Assembly: GCA_037974965.1 (NCBI GenBank)
Contig: JBBPFI010000005.1
Location: 1,178,001 to 1,242,000, forward strand
Direction: 5' to 3'
Source: Dacryopinax spathularia
Lineage: Eukaryota > Basidiomycota > Dacrymycetes > Dacrymycetales > Dacrymycetaceae
DNA: 64,000 bases
Shown: positions 12,231 to 22,586 of the stretch, one piece after another
How the letters are laid out: each line of letters begins with the position of its first letter
Position numbering within the stretch: position 1 is the first letter of the stretch
Notes under the pieces: model-generated
Databases searched by the model: none
Seen by the model: the letters and a program-made list of their open reading frames with translations, nothing else
What the model was told of the DNA's origin: nothing
Position numbers and translations under genes: made by a program

Positions 12231-13293
12231 CTAAGCAGAACCAAACGTCTCCCTCATCCACTGCTCAACACTCGTCCGCTTCACCTCCCCCCACATCTCA
12301 TGACAGTTCTCCTCCTTCGGCCTCCATCCTCTCCCGCTCCCCTGTCCACTCTTGACAACATACCAAAACTGCACGGGGATCTTACTGCTCTCCGCTACCT
12401 CCTTTGGCGCACGGTCGGGATTATCGATCACTTCCTTCGCCTCTTCGAGCGAGACGTGGACCTTGCGCACACGTCGGCCAGAGTAGCTTTCCAGGAGAGA
12501 GCAGATCTCGTTCATGCTTATGCAGTCGCTGGGGAAGTTGAGTGTCCTGTTCGCGGAATCCACGGGTCGAGCGAGAGTAGCGACCAATAGCTGGCCAATA
12601 TCCGACCGGAAGCTCCAGTCGATCTTCGCGTCTCCATTTCCGACGATAAGCACTTCATACGCCTCTCCTTTGGCTGGATGCTGACCTGCCCAGGGACACC
12701 AGACGGGCTCCCAGGGCTGGTCAAAGAAGTCTCCGCCGCCTATGAGCGTGTAGCTGATCTTGCCAGCTTGGACGGCGGGATGTCGGCGTACGTGGTCGTT
12801 AAAGAGGCGTTTTTCGTTCCACATCTGCTTATCACTCAGTACGGGTCAGACCAGGCGGAGAGGGCGGAGGGCGCACCGGGTGTACGAGGCCCCACTGCTC
12901 GCTCGGGTTCGCTCCGACAGGAGTATAAATCTGGTGCTGCCCAAACTCACTCGGGTAGAACCGCTTCACTCCAGCTTGTATGCATGCATCAAAGATGTCG
13001 TACTGCAGGGCGATACCAGGTCCACCAAGGACACTGATGACTGCGTCTTGCCCGTTGAGAGCGGAGACGAGCGCTTGTCGGTCTTTCAAGTCGACCGTGA
13101 AGGCTCGGAGGTGGGGCGAGGTTGGCAAGCCGGCTGCAGGGTCGCGGTCGGACGAGGGGCGGACGAGAGCTGTAACGGTTGGCTGAAAGCTGTGTACGTT
13201 GGAATGGAGGAGAACGTCGAGGAGCCCAGCGCCTATGTTGCCTCGTGCACCGATGATGGCGACGTTCTGAAGGGGTGTCTGCTCGGGGGACAT
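12231..13293 (-). CDS. NmrA/isoflavone-reductase-like NAD(P)-binding oxidoreductase
   Basis: Atypical short-chain dehydrogenase of the NmrA/isoflavone reductase-like group, cytosolic, reducing an unknown small molecule or acting as an NADP-sensing regulator. Two exons, 13293-12877 and 12824-12231, separated by a 52-nt intron (GTGCGC...GCAG) and giving 336 aa. The dinucleotide-binding motif VAIIGARGNIGAGLL is at residues ~11-25, and ALVRPSSDRD at the end of beta-2 is the phosphate-discriminating loop. DAVISVLGGPG follows, and KRFYPSEFG is the family's typical motif near residue 120. Length fits the family (300-350 aa). It lies between the DUF6533 paralogs D3 and D4 on the same strand; no operon-like link is implied. 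Substrate cannot be read from sequence. Confidence 0.88.
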
Positions 13294-13865
13294 CGTCGTT
13301 GACGGTACTCGTTGGTCGACGGCGACCGTACTGAAGCTAGGGGACTATTGTGAGGCGATCACGATATAGACGCATATATGCGCTATATTCGTCGATGTTG
13401 AGGTTCTCGCTGATATCGGTTCATGGCGTCCTACGTCATGTTCCACCGAGGGTACAGTACAGTACTGCATATAGCAAGATCATTGCCAACCGAGCTTCGG
13501 GACTATCCGCTGTGATCGGTGGAGTCCATGCTGCTTGATCGTTGAAGTGGTACTCAGGACCCATGCAATTCGAATGTGCATGCAGTTAACCTTCAGCTGA
13601 GGTTCTCGTGGAAGGAGAAGAGATCGTGCGACTCCGGCCTTCGGCCAGTACGGACGGCGTTAAGGTTAGCAGTTGATTATGCTTATGTCCGACGGGCGGC
13701 TTTTCCCTTTTTTTCTCAGCACAGCAGGTCGCGCCTATTAGAGACTCAACCTCGCTGAAACTATGCACAAGGTCCCGGGAGGCATCCCTCGGGATCCAGA
13801 AAAGCATCCATTTCTTCGAACATCTCGACTCCAAATTGCGAGTTGCAGCTACTGGCTGCCGCTTC
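13294..13865. other. Intergenic: NmrA-like promoter and D4 3' flank
   Basis: No gene-like frame. AT-richer around 13340-13520, as expected for promoter or terminator sequence. Confidence 0.4.
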
Positions 13866-15330
13866 TCAACCTCCCCCCTCCGCAAACCAACGTTCCTCCG
13901 GAATCCTCACATCCAGCTCTTCATCCGCCCTTCTCTCACTTTCCCCACTACCTGATTGCAATCCTCTCTCCGATATTGGTCGTCGTGTCACGTCCCACCC
14001 ATCGAGGTTCTTCTCTCGCACCGCTTCGCGGATGTTGAGTATTATGCGACTGGGTAGGATGGACAGAAGCGCGGTGTAGGTTACGTCCATCGAGTAGTCC
14101 ATGTCACCCTGTGGCATCTCTTCAGTTTGGAGTCCATCCGTGGAATAAACCTGCCGAATGGGACGTGCCATCGTTATTTGAAGTGTAACGTTGGCGATAC
14201 CGATACCTGCTCAAGGTCAGAAATAACTCCCCTCTGACGCGAAGCAAGAACATACAGAATTGCGCCAAGAATGACAGGAGTGCTGATCACTCAGTCAGTT
14301 CATGTCTCTGATTCAAGCACAATCGCATACCATCCCGATATAAGACGCTAGTAAGGTCCTGTGGTCGATTTCGCACTGTCGTGGCCGCTGGCGCTACTCC
14401 ATCAGCAAAAGCACCTTCATTATAAGCGAAGAACGACAAACAATGATGAGCGCCCTTGACTAGTGTTGCCAAGAATAGCACTAACGACTTCTTCAGCAGT
14501 AGGTCAAGACGGGAAGGAAGGACCCACCCAGTTGAAAACAGGTTGTTAAGAGGTACGCCATCCAAACTCCATGCCACCTACTCGGCTGGACAAAGCATAC
14601 CAAGTAACCCGGCACGTTCAAAACTTCCGACCTTATCAGCCCTTCTGAGCCCCAGCTCCAACCAGAAACGGCGTACACTCCAACTTCGGCTGCAGCACAA
14701 GCAGCACGACAACAGCGCTCACGTTGAATGCCAGCCCGCATACAAGAGTCCCAGCACCAACGACGACGCTCCGATTCCAGAGCGCCCAGGTTCGGAGCCC
14801 GTAGACGACATCGGCTAGGAAACAGGCTAGGACCGCGCCGGTCATCTCGATGTATGTCGTGAGGGTGCAGGAGAGGGGTGGGTGGCCAGAAAGGGCTGTG
14901 AGGGCTGTCAGTTTTCCGGTCTGATAGGCGGCACTACAAGGAGCGGGGTGGACGTACGGCTTGATACGAAGATTATGTCGACGATAGGGAGGTACCGGAC
15001 AAGGAGGTAGAGGAGTTTGCCCGGCGTCCATCGTGCTCCCCAGATATATCCCCATTCCTTGGGAAACATGAGGAAATAGTCATACGTCTGTTCCAAACCG
15101 GTCATTCATGAGTGGTAGTAGTTCGAGAGGGATGGCAGTTACAATAAGGGTCGCGCCGGCAACTCCAGATCAAATCAGCTGAGGTGAGCAGCTGCCTTTG
15201 GGTAAAGGGCCTACCGATGTCTCGCTGTCAGTCAAGAAGAGTGTTAGTCCATCGTTGTCTTATTGAACAGACGACTTGCATGCGCAAAGAGTCCCGCTGC
15301 AACGCCCGCGTTGAAAGCCGCTCCATCCAT
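13866..15330 (-). CDS. DUF6533 seven-helix membrane protein D4
   Basis: DUF6533-family membrane protein. Exon 1 from ATG 15330 encodes MDGAAFNAGVAAGLFAH and ends at an apparent GC donor (CAT|GCAAGTCG), where D2 has GTAAGC at the same codon. The 10-nt microexon CGAGACATCG is at 15224-15215. Exon 3 (VAGATLI) uses a GAG acceptor. Next come YDYFLMFPKEWGYIWGARW and TPGKLLYLLVRYLPIVD, then YGLRTWALWNRS and LQPKLECT. DLTSVLYRDG follows. The last exon has DYSMDVTYTALLSILPSR, IILNIREA and DGWDVTR, ending at 13866. The order of motifs and introns is the same as in D1-D3. Nearest relative in the window is D3. Confidence 0.85.
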
Positions 15331-16271
15331 AGGGACGGCTACCAGTACCAAGCAGCCAGAGTCCAGTAATTCAAGCGGCTGAGACGAAAGTTACGCCGTT
15401 GCTCTAGTTCAACGAGCAGCAAGAACGAGAGAGACGCCACGCCTGTATTTGATCTCCGGCAGTGAGGGTACTGTATGTATATAAACAGCCGCTCGAATGG
15501 GAACATTGACGAAATTCACGAAACCCTTCATAACTTCGCGGTGAGCACGGTAAACCTTCCGAATAGACGCCGACCGGCTGACATGGCTGACAACATGGCC
15601 CAGACATTCGTAGATCTAATGATGCTGCTGATCTGTCGTGTCCTGATTCAGGGTCGAGGGTGGGAAGAAGTACATCAGGCAGCCCGACGTGCGAGGCAAG
15701 AAGGCCGAGCGAGACGCAGACTCAGAAGGGTTTTTTTTGTGCTTATCGGATGGATCAGAAGATCGTTCTCGGACGGGTAACCTCGTAGAAAGCTAGAGAC
15801 ATGGTGTCTGAGGCCTGTTAGCGTCGGATGGTGTAGAGGCGTACGCCTCGTGGGTTGCCCTGGAAGGCAGCCAAGTTAGAAGCATGAACTAGTCAGAGGA
15901 ACGTGAGACCCCGCAGAGGACCAACTTGTATCGGCGTAAAGCGTCTAGACTTAAACACCGATACTCGAGAGGTGACGTCACCTATACTTCTCTCGTTAAC
16001 CTCCCCGCTCCCCTCGAGGCGCACGACCCCACAGCTGCTCTCTGTTCCAAAAATAACTTGTGTCTTGCCTTTCTTGACAGGAATGGAGCTGTCCCATGAA
16101 GAGTGCAGCGATGGACACAGCGTCATCGTCCCTTACATCCCCTGGCCACAAAGGTGGGGAGACGACCCGCACTCTTGAACTTAACGACCGACCTCTAGAC
16201 TCTTTAAACCTGGATTTCAAACTACGAGCTGGACTGAAGAACAACTGCAACTAGCAAGAGAAAGCGACAAG
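15331..16271. other. Divergent promoter region between D4 and the PLD gene
   Basis: D4 (minus) and the phospholipase D gene (plus) diverge from this 0.94-kb stretch, so it should hold both promoters. A plus-strand frame at 15475-15780 has no recognisable motif and is not called. Confidence 0.4.
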
Positions 16272-18846
16272 ATGTCGATTACAGAACACATCGTCGACCT
16301 CTGCACCTCCCAGCAGACCGTCACTTCCTATCTCCAACAACATCCCGACCTCGCCCCCTCCGAGATCCCCAGCAAGCTCTACCCCAAGCCCAACCCACTG
16401 TCCAGGTTGGTGAAGCGGGTAGGGATCAAATCTGCTCTTAAGAGGCCAGGCAAGCATGGGACTGAGGAGGAAGAGGACGAGACGAGCTGGGCGGAGGGAG
16501 AGCGGGAGATGGTATTAAAGTGCGGGAAATGGGGCGGGAAGGAGCCGAGCGAGCTGTTCCTTAAGGTCAGCCTCCTTTTCCCTCCCCGTGCCAGAAGGTA
16601 GAAGCTGAAGTACGAGTAGATATATCGCGACGTCCTCCTCACGCTCGACCGCGACCCCATGGTCGGCTGTGTCAGCCCGCCCCTCCTAGGCTCGCACGGC
16701 ACCATCCCGCTCACCATCGTCTCCGTCATACCCGACATAATGCGGCACTACGGCTCCGTCCTCTCCCGCGCATCGTCCGAAGTGATCCTGTGCACGAACT
16801 ACTGGGAGCCGTCAGCCTCGAGCGACATCATTGCCGATTCGCTGAGGACGCTCTCGGAGAGGGATGAAGGCGGGGAGGAAGGCGGTGGTGAAGCTGATGT
16901 ATGATCGGGGGACGCCGAAGCAGGTGGTGGAGAATCATTCGCTGGTGGATCCGAAGGACTGGGGACAGGTCAAGTTGCCCAGTAAGGATGAACTGCCCGG
17001 GGTGGAAATGGAGGTCGTCGTACGTCCCCCACTTCTCAGCACATTCCTCCTCTATCGTCCCTCGCAAACCCTACCGCTCGCATCGGGTCAGAGAGCTGAC
17101 GTACCCGCATGGCTAGAACTTCCACCGCCCCCTCCTCGGCACCTTCCACAGCAAATACATGGTCGTCGATCGCCGAGTCGCAATCCTCAGCTCTAACAAC
17201 ATCCAAGATCGCCCCAACGTAGAAATGATGATCCATCTCGAAGGCCCCATCGTCGACTCGTTCTTCGATATGGCGCTCTTGAGCTGGCACAGGGCTATGA
17301 GTCCTATCTTGCCTTCTATCCTTAATCCGCCCGAGAAGGAGGCGCAGGTGCAGGGCCAGCCGATGGGGCAAGGCCAAGCGGGGCAGGGGGAGCAGGGACA
17401 TGCGGGGGATGTACAGCCGACGTCGCATCACCACCCTGGACATAAGTACACCTTCGGACACGAGAACCCCTGGCTTAAGGATACCGGCCTTGGACACCCA
17501 GAGCGGGTCAGCGCAGCCAGGGACGAGCTGAGAAGGCAGCATGAAGAAGGGGAGATGCACGGCGAGGAAGGCGTAGGGGGTGATTCCGTACCCAAGCCCG
17601 AGCAAGGTGGACAACAAGGAGCGGCACAGGCTACGCAGGCGGGGAATCAGCAAGTCATGCAGCCTGCCGACGGGGCGAAGGGTGCTGCGCCGAACGATGC
17701 GTCCGACGAGGCGGAGGTGAAGCAGGTTGATGGAGCGCTCTTCGATGGCGAAGGAGGGAAGGAGACTCCAGCGCATATCGCTCAGCATCTCGGTAATTCC
17801 TACCTGCTTTTCCCCCCCTCGTTAGCGGCTGACGAAGACGGGTAGATATAAAGACCCATGTCGACCCGACCGTAAAAGAGATCGACGGCGAGTTCCGCCC
17901 TCACATCCTCCACAAAGCACACGACCCCTTCCCTATCGCGATGGTCAACCGAGCTCCGCACGGCGGTGCGTCTCATCTCCTTTTCTCTCTCCTACCTTCT
18001 CCGTGCGAGCAGATGCTGACAAGCAAATGCTGTAGCTCCGGGACATGAAGATGTCCGCGTACCCCAGGATGCGGCATGGCTTGCTGCGCTTAGGTATGCG
18101 AAGAGGAACGTGTTTGTCCAGACTCCGACGTTTAATGCGACGCCTGTGATTCCGGCTACGCTTGACGCGTGTCGACGCGGGGTGGAGTGCACGCTTTATC
18201 TCGACTTGGGTGTGTCCCACATTCAATATGTCTATCGCGACAAGCCAAAGACTGACTGATCCGGGGAATGTAGGCTTCAACGACCAGGGAGAGCAGATTC
18301 CGGGTCAAGGGGGGACGAACGAGCAGGTCGTTTCTGGGATGTATAAGACACTGCACGACGAAGGCCGCGGAGGGGAGAAGAACCTGAAAGTGTACTGGTA
18401 CACGAGCAAGGATCAAGTCACCCCTCTCAATGCTAAGGCGAAGCAGCGGAACTGTCATGGTGCGTTCCTCCTCTTCCTCCGCATCAAAGAAAAAAGTGAG
18501 GCTGAAAACGGTTCATTGGTGTACAGTCAAATTCATGTCAGTCGACGACCAGATCGCCATCCTCGGCAACGGGAACCAAGACACGCAGTCCTGGTTCCAC
18601 TCTCAAGAGATAAACGTTCTCGTCGACGCTCCCCAGCTCGTCAGCGAATGGCGCGCTGGGCTAGAGGCGAACCAGAATACCGGAAAGTATGGCTTGGTGG
18701 ACGAGGATGGGATTTGGAGGTATAAGGATGGGGAGAAGAAGGGTCAGAAACTTGAGAGTTTGGGGGAGACGAGTGGGAGTGAGTTGGCTAGGTTGAAGGG
18801 GCTTACGGGGGCTGTTAAGCGGGTACAGGGGAAGGGTGGGTTCTGA
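16272..18846 (+). CDS. Phospholipase D superfamily protein with an apparent +1 frameshift
   Basis: PLD-superfamily phosphodiesterase with two HKD motifs: HSKYMVVD in exon 3 (~17150) and CHVKFMSVDD created by splicing exons 6 and 7. Each supplies the catalytic His and Lys for phosphatidyl transfer or hydrolysis. Exons: 16272-16565, 16620-17019, 17117-17792, 17846-17965, 18036-18209, 18274-18459, 18527-18846. All junction phases agree, but within exon 2 the frame moves by one base near 16855-16870. The family-like CTNYWEPSASSDIIADSL is read in one frame and VVKLMYDRGTPKQ in the next. The exon sum is 2170 nt, one more than a whole number of codons, giving about 722 aa if one base is extra. It may be a base-call error or a recent mutation; everything downstream is intact. 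A Gln/Gly-rich low-complexity insert lies between the two HKD halves. Confidence 0.85.
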
Positions 18847-19181
18847 GCGACAAAATGGATGTTGTGAAGATGATGACTACTGAATGAGGTTTGGACTCCC
18901 AGTGCTGTATCGTTAGTTTCGTACATGAATATGCTCTATTATCTTGCCAACCAAGTCTTGCGGAGATAAGCCGGCAAATATCGGGGTTAGAAGGGGCGTG
19001 CTTCTGATGTGAGTCGACCCTGACGAGAACACGCTGACTTGAGCGCTTCCCCAGATCATCTGACCACCCGTATTCCCCCTTCTTCTGGGCGTCCACCATC
19101 TTCTTATATTCGGCCTGCTCTACTGTCTGGTCTATCTACAGCAACTATCACTTCTACCGCGACCATACCCAAAACAAGTGC
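18847..19181. other. Short intergenic stretch, PLD to F-box gene
   Basis: Same-strand spacer of 335 bp that should carry the PLD terminator and the F-box promoter. No distinctive motif noticed. Confidence 0.4.
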
Positions 19182-20699
19182 GTGTGGAATATCGTCGGCC
19201 CGATTGATCGCCTCAATACGCCAGCAATGTGCCCTGAACAGGCGCCCGGCCGATCAAAAGACCCGGCGAGCGACGAGACAGCCATGGTCGACGCTGCAGA
19301 TCTACATAAACCAGCGTCATTTCCAATTGCCACCAGAGCAGTTGGAGCCATGAATCCCACCAAGTCTGCAGCGAAGCCCGACCTTACCGACCGCCTCCCA
19401 CCCGAGATATGGGTCCACATCCTCCGCCAAGCGTTTGACGCGAGCGAAAGCTGGCCATACGACACCACCAGTCGGATGCGCACGCTCACCGCAGCCTGGT
19501 CGAGAGACGAGACCTTCCTTTCCGATGACGGGCAGCGACAGCGCTGCATATGGCGCTGGAGGCTGGTCTCGCACTCATGGAACCAGCTGCTCCTGCCGCT
19601 ATTGTTCGAGAGCCTGGTGCTCTGGGGTTCGCCGCAGGATACGGACTGGGCGGGGAGGATGATGAGTCGGTGTATTGGAGTTGAGGGAGCAGGGAGGTTC
19701 GTGAGGCACTTGACGTTCCGCTTCGACGCACCGGAGGAAGGCTGGCCGGTCGATGAGGTCGCACCCCAGATACACGAGATCATTCGGCTGTGCCCGAACA
19801 TGCGAGAGCTGCTCTGGATCGCCGCGGATGACTTGCCGGCCTCGCTCGTCCCAGTCATGCGAACGAGTTCGGTCAGGAAACTGCATTTCCGCGATTGGCA
19901 GGACAATCCTCCTGGACCTGCTTTGCTCGAGTTCGCAGCTGCGATCCCGTCACTCGAGGTGCTCGCTATTGTCGAAGCGGCCATCGATATGGATGGTGTG
20001 CCACTCGAGAGTATCCAGCACCGCGTTATGCCTAATCTGCAGCATATCGCCCTTCGTGTCGCTAACGCCAACGCTGCCTTCATCCGCGCTCTAGGCTCGT
20101 TTGACTTGCCAAGGCTGACGAGCGTGATCGGCGACGCGTACCAATCAGCGGACATCGACGCTCTCCACCCTCTGCTGCTGTATCACGGCAAGTACCTGCG
20201 CAAGCTCGTCTTGCTCTACCCGCATGCGCCGAAGAGCTACGCCTCTGAACTCTCGCTCCTGGCGCTCTGTCCCATGCTGGAGGAATACGTCACCCACCTC
20301 CCTATCATCAACTCCCAGCCTCAGTTCCCCGACCTGCCCCGCCTGCGCCGCATAGGTCTATTCGGCTTCGTCCCCGCCACCGGCTCCTTCTCTGAGCCCC
20401 TCCACCCGCACGAAAGACAAGAATGGTGGGACGAGAAAAAAGACAGCCATCAATACTTCTTCGACGCTCTCGACCGAACCAATTTCCCAGAATTGGAGAG
20501 CATAACCCTGTTCGACCTCGCGCCGATGGAAGTGAGGAACTGGACGAACTATGTGTATAGGATGGTCGTGCCGCTTGCGAATCGGTGGGAGGTGCAGGGG
20601 ATCAGGCTGGAGAATGCGGATGGGGAACCGGTTAAGCAGCTGGTGATGGCGGGGTCGTATAGGTCGCCATATCCTAGTGGGATGCCGACCGGTGTGTAA
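19182..20699 (+). CDS. F-box protein with LRR-like C-terminal region
   Basis: Single-exon gene of 505 aa. An F-box-like segment (LPPEIWVHILRQAFDAS at residues ~70-87, then WRLVSHSWNQLLLPLLFESL) would bind Skp1 in an SCF ubiquitin ligase. The rest has irregular Leu-rich units (VRHLTF, MRELLWI, VRKLHF, LEVLAIVEA, LQHIALRV), typical of fungal F-box/LRR-like proteins that choose targets. A charged 70-residue N-tail precedes the box; an internal ATG at 19350 just before it is an alternative start. This gene is not closely related to the F1/F2 pair further right. It is convergent with the MBL-fold gene, with about 200 bp between the stops. Target unknown. Confidence 0.8.
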   Translation: MWNIVGPIDRLNTPAMCPEQAPGRSKDPASDETAMVDAADLHKPASFPIATRAVGAMNPTKSAAKPDLTDRLPPEIWVHILRQAFDASESWPYDTTSRMRTLTAAWSRDETFLSDDGQRQRCIWRWRLVSHSWNQLLLPLLFESLVLWGSPQDTDWAGRMMSRCIGVEGAGRFVRHLTFRFDAPEEGWPVDEVAPQIHEIIRLCPNMRELLWIAADDLPASLVPVMRTSSVRKLHFRDWQDNPPGPALLEFAAAIPSLEVLAIVEAAIDMDGVPLESIQHRVMPNLQHIALRVANANAAFIRALGSFDLPRLTSVIGDAYQSADIDALHPLLLYHGKYLRKLVLLYPHAPKSYASELSLLALCPMLEEYVTHLPIINSQPQFPDLPRLRRIGLFGFVPATGSFSEPLHPHERQEWWDEKKDSHQYFFDALDRTNFPELESITLFDLAPMEVRNWTNYVYRMVVPLANRWEVQGIRLENADGEPVKQLVMAGSYRSPYPSGMPTGV

Positions 20700-20896
20700 G
20701 ACGGTCTATTCATCAGCAGTGGAGGTGGGGATAGGGAGTGCTGTTCAGGACATGCAAAGGGCTTTGGGAAGAACTGCAACTGTAATGAGGCGGTCGACGC
20801 CGTTGTAACGAATAGTGTAATGTGAATCGAGATCGTCAGACCCTTCGATGCGACCAGAAACCATCCATTCAACCCACACAGAGAAGTGTATACAAT

Positions 20897-21832
20897 CTAC
20901 AGCTCTTCCATCACCAGTGAAGCCCTCAGTGCGTCCGACACACTAGCATTCACCCCCTTTTCGACCGGCCAAATCGTGTAATCCCGCATGTACACCCTCT
21001 GCGGACCGTCCAACCCTTTCAGCGCGTCTTGTATCTCTAGTAACGCCGCCCTCCCCAACTCTAGCGCATGCTCCTCCGGCTGATAGATCGTCTCGATAGG
21101 ATAATCGACATATGGCGTTCTCGACTGCTCGATATGCGCTCCCAAAATGTGTCTGATACGCTTGTCTTTCGTGTACTCCACCAGCCGCTCGTTTGAGGAG
21201 ACGAAGTCCTCCCATGCTGGGATGGGCACGTACAGCCTGCCGGGGTAGACCGAGTCGCCGGAGAAGAGGATGCCCGTCTTATAGTCGTAGAACGCGAGTG
21301 AGGCCTCCTCATGCCCAGGAATGGCGATAACGTCTACCTTCCTCCCGCCCAGGTCGACAGCACCAAAGTAGTCGGTGATGTTGAAGTACGCGGAGTTTGC
21401 GTCGACCGTAGCCGGTACGACCGTGTACCCCTCCTGCTCAAGCTCGCCATCGCCCCAAACATGATCCCAGTGCCCGTGCGTATGCGTCACTATCACCTCG
21501 CCCTTCCATTCCTTCTCTTCAAGCACGGTTCGGATGGCGGGCGCGACACCTCCGTTCCTGGAGCCGGAGTCGAGCAGGAGCGCCTTCTCGCTCCCGAATA
21601 GGAGGTAGAGGAAAGGCTTTTCGTAGTCTGTACAGCCTGACTGGCGCAGGATCGTTAGGCCGGGGTTGTACTCGTGTACCAGCCATGGATCAGTCAGGAC
21701 ATCAGCGGAGCAGTTGTACGCTGGCCATTGGAGCGGTAGGACGCCAGTCTCGATGCCGGCTGCTGTTGACGGTGCGCTGATGGGTATTTGCACCGGCGAA
21801 AGGAAAGGCAAGAGGGAGAACGGCCAGATCAT
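20897..21832 (-). CDS. Metallo-beta-lactamase-fold hydrolase, probably secreted
   Basis: Single-exon gene of 311 aa. The metal-binding signature THTHGHWDH (residues ~116-124) is the MBL HxHxxDH motif with the common HWDH variant. Further ligands fit: His in AIPGHEEASLAFYD, Asp in FSGDSVYPGRLYV and His in LGAHIEQS. The LLLDSGSRNGG segment before the motif is the usual beta-strand Asp. The hydrophobic N-terminus MIWPFSLLPFLSPV looks like a signal peptide or anchor, so export or ER entry is inferred. Members hydrolyse thioesters, lactones, phosphodiesters or beta-lactams; which one applies here cannot be told. It is divergent from D5 across about 750 bp. Confidence 0.88.
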   Translation of the reverse strand: MIWPFSLLPFLSPVQIPISAPSTAAGIETGVLPLQWPAYNCSADVLTDPWLVHEYNPGLTILRQSGCTDYEKPFLYLLFGSEKALLLDSGSRNGGVAPAIRTVLEEKEWKGEVIVTHTHGHWDHVWGDGELEQEGYTVVPATVDANSAYFNITDYFGAVDLGGRKVDVIAIPGHEEASLAFYDYKTGILFSGDSVYPGRLYVPIPAWEDFVSSNERLVEYTKDKRIRHILGAHIEQSRTPYVDYPIETIYQPEEHALELGRAALLEIQDALKGLDGPQRVYMRDYTIWPVEKGVNASVSDALRASLVMEEL

Positions 21833-22586
21833 CTTGCGCTTGCTTTTGTCTGATGATGAGGAGAGAGCATACTGGCGCCGACGGCCAACGACCGCGGATG
21901 GCCGTGCACGCTGTCGCCGCTTCTGTCGGACACGTCGACGTGGACGACCAGAAGGTCGAGCTCGCTGGCGGTTTTCTTGCAGCTAGTACCACACTGACTC
22001 CGAGACCATCATCGCCGTCTATAATCTGTACTGGAGCTAATCTACGGCGACAATACTCGAAATGAAATCGTCAGAAACTAGCTCATTATCACTGGCTGTG
22101 TCCGAAATCTGCAGCGGTCGCTTACCCGCAATATCATCTGCGGAGCCACCCGATACATCACCTGCGGTCCTCTTGAGTCGGGTTCATAACGACACAGCTC
22201 GTGACTATATCCGTCCCATCTCCTCATGTTCTCGGATGCTCTCCTACCAAAGGGACGATATGCTTATGGTTCTGACCTCGTACGAGCGGTACTGCGTCCG
22301 TCCTGGCCGCGTTCTGTCTGGTTTGCGGCAGCCCAAAGAGTCGGTGTTCGCTCGTGGTCTGATACTGCCCTCTGCGGCATCTGAGATCTGCGATGTCCGG
22401 GATGATGCACCTTCCGAACTATTGAGCATAGCTCAGTCCATCCGTCTTGCCTTATGTGCACTATGAGCTCGTCGGAGACCATGGTTCTCCCGACCATCTG
22501 GTAACAGTAGTGCCAAAGTACAAGAAGACGTCAGAGCTCTGTTCTCAAGCGACGGACCATAGCTCGGGCTTGCCTCTCAGTACTGG
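21833..22586. other. Divergent promoter region, MBL hydrolase and D5
   Basis: The two genes point away from this 754-bp stretch. The longest frame (plus, 22062-22466) is Ser/Leu-rich with no family motif and is not called. Confidence 0.4.

Noticed and set aside
11701-12261. 186-codon minus-strand frame next to the NmrA-like gene
   Set aside because: No motif, and it overlaps the confident NmrA-like 3' end in another frame.
17036-17788. 250-codon minus-strand frame
   Set aside because: Antisense to PLD exon 3, which carries a catalytic HKD motif; Leu/Arg-rich shadow.
19154-20155. 333-codon minus-strand frame
   Set aside because: Antisense to the F-box gene; Ser/Arg-rich composition expected from GC-rich shadow reading.
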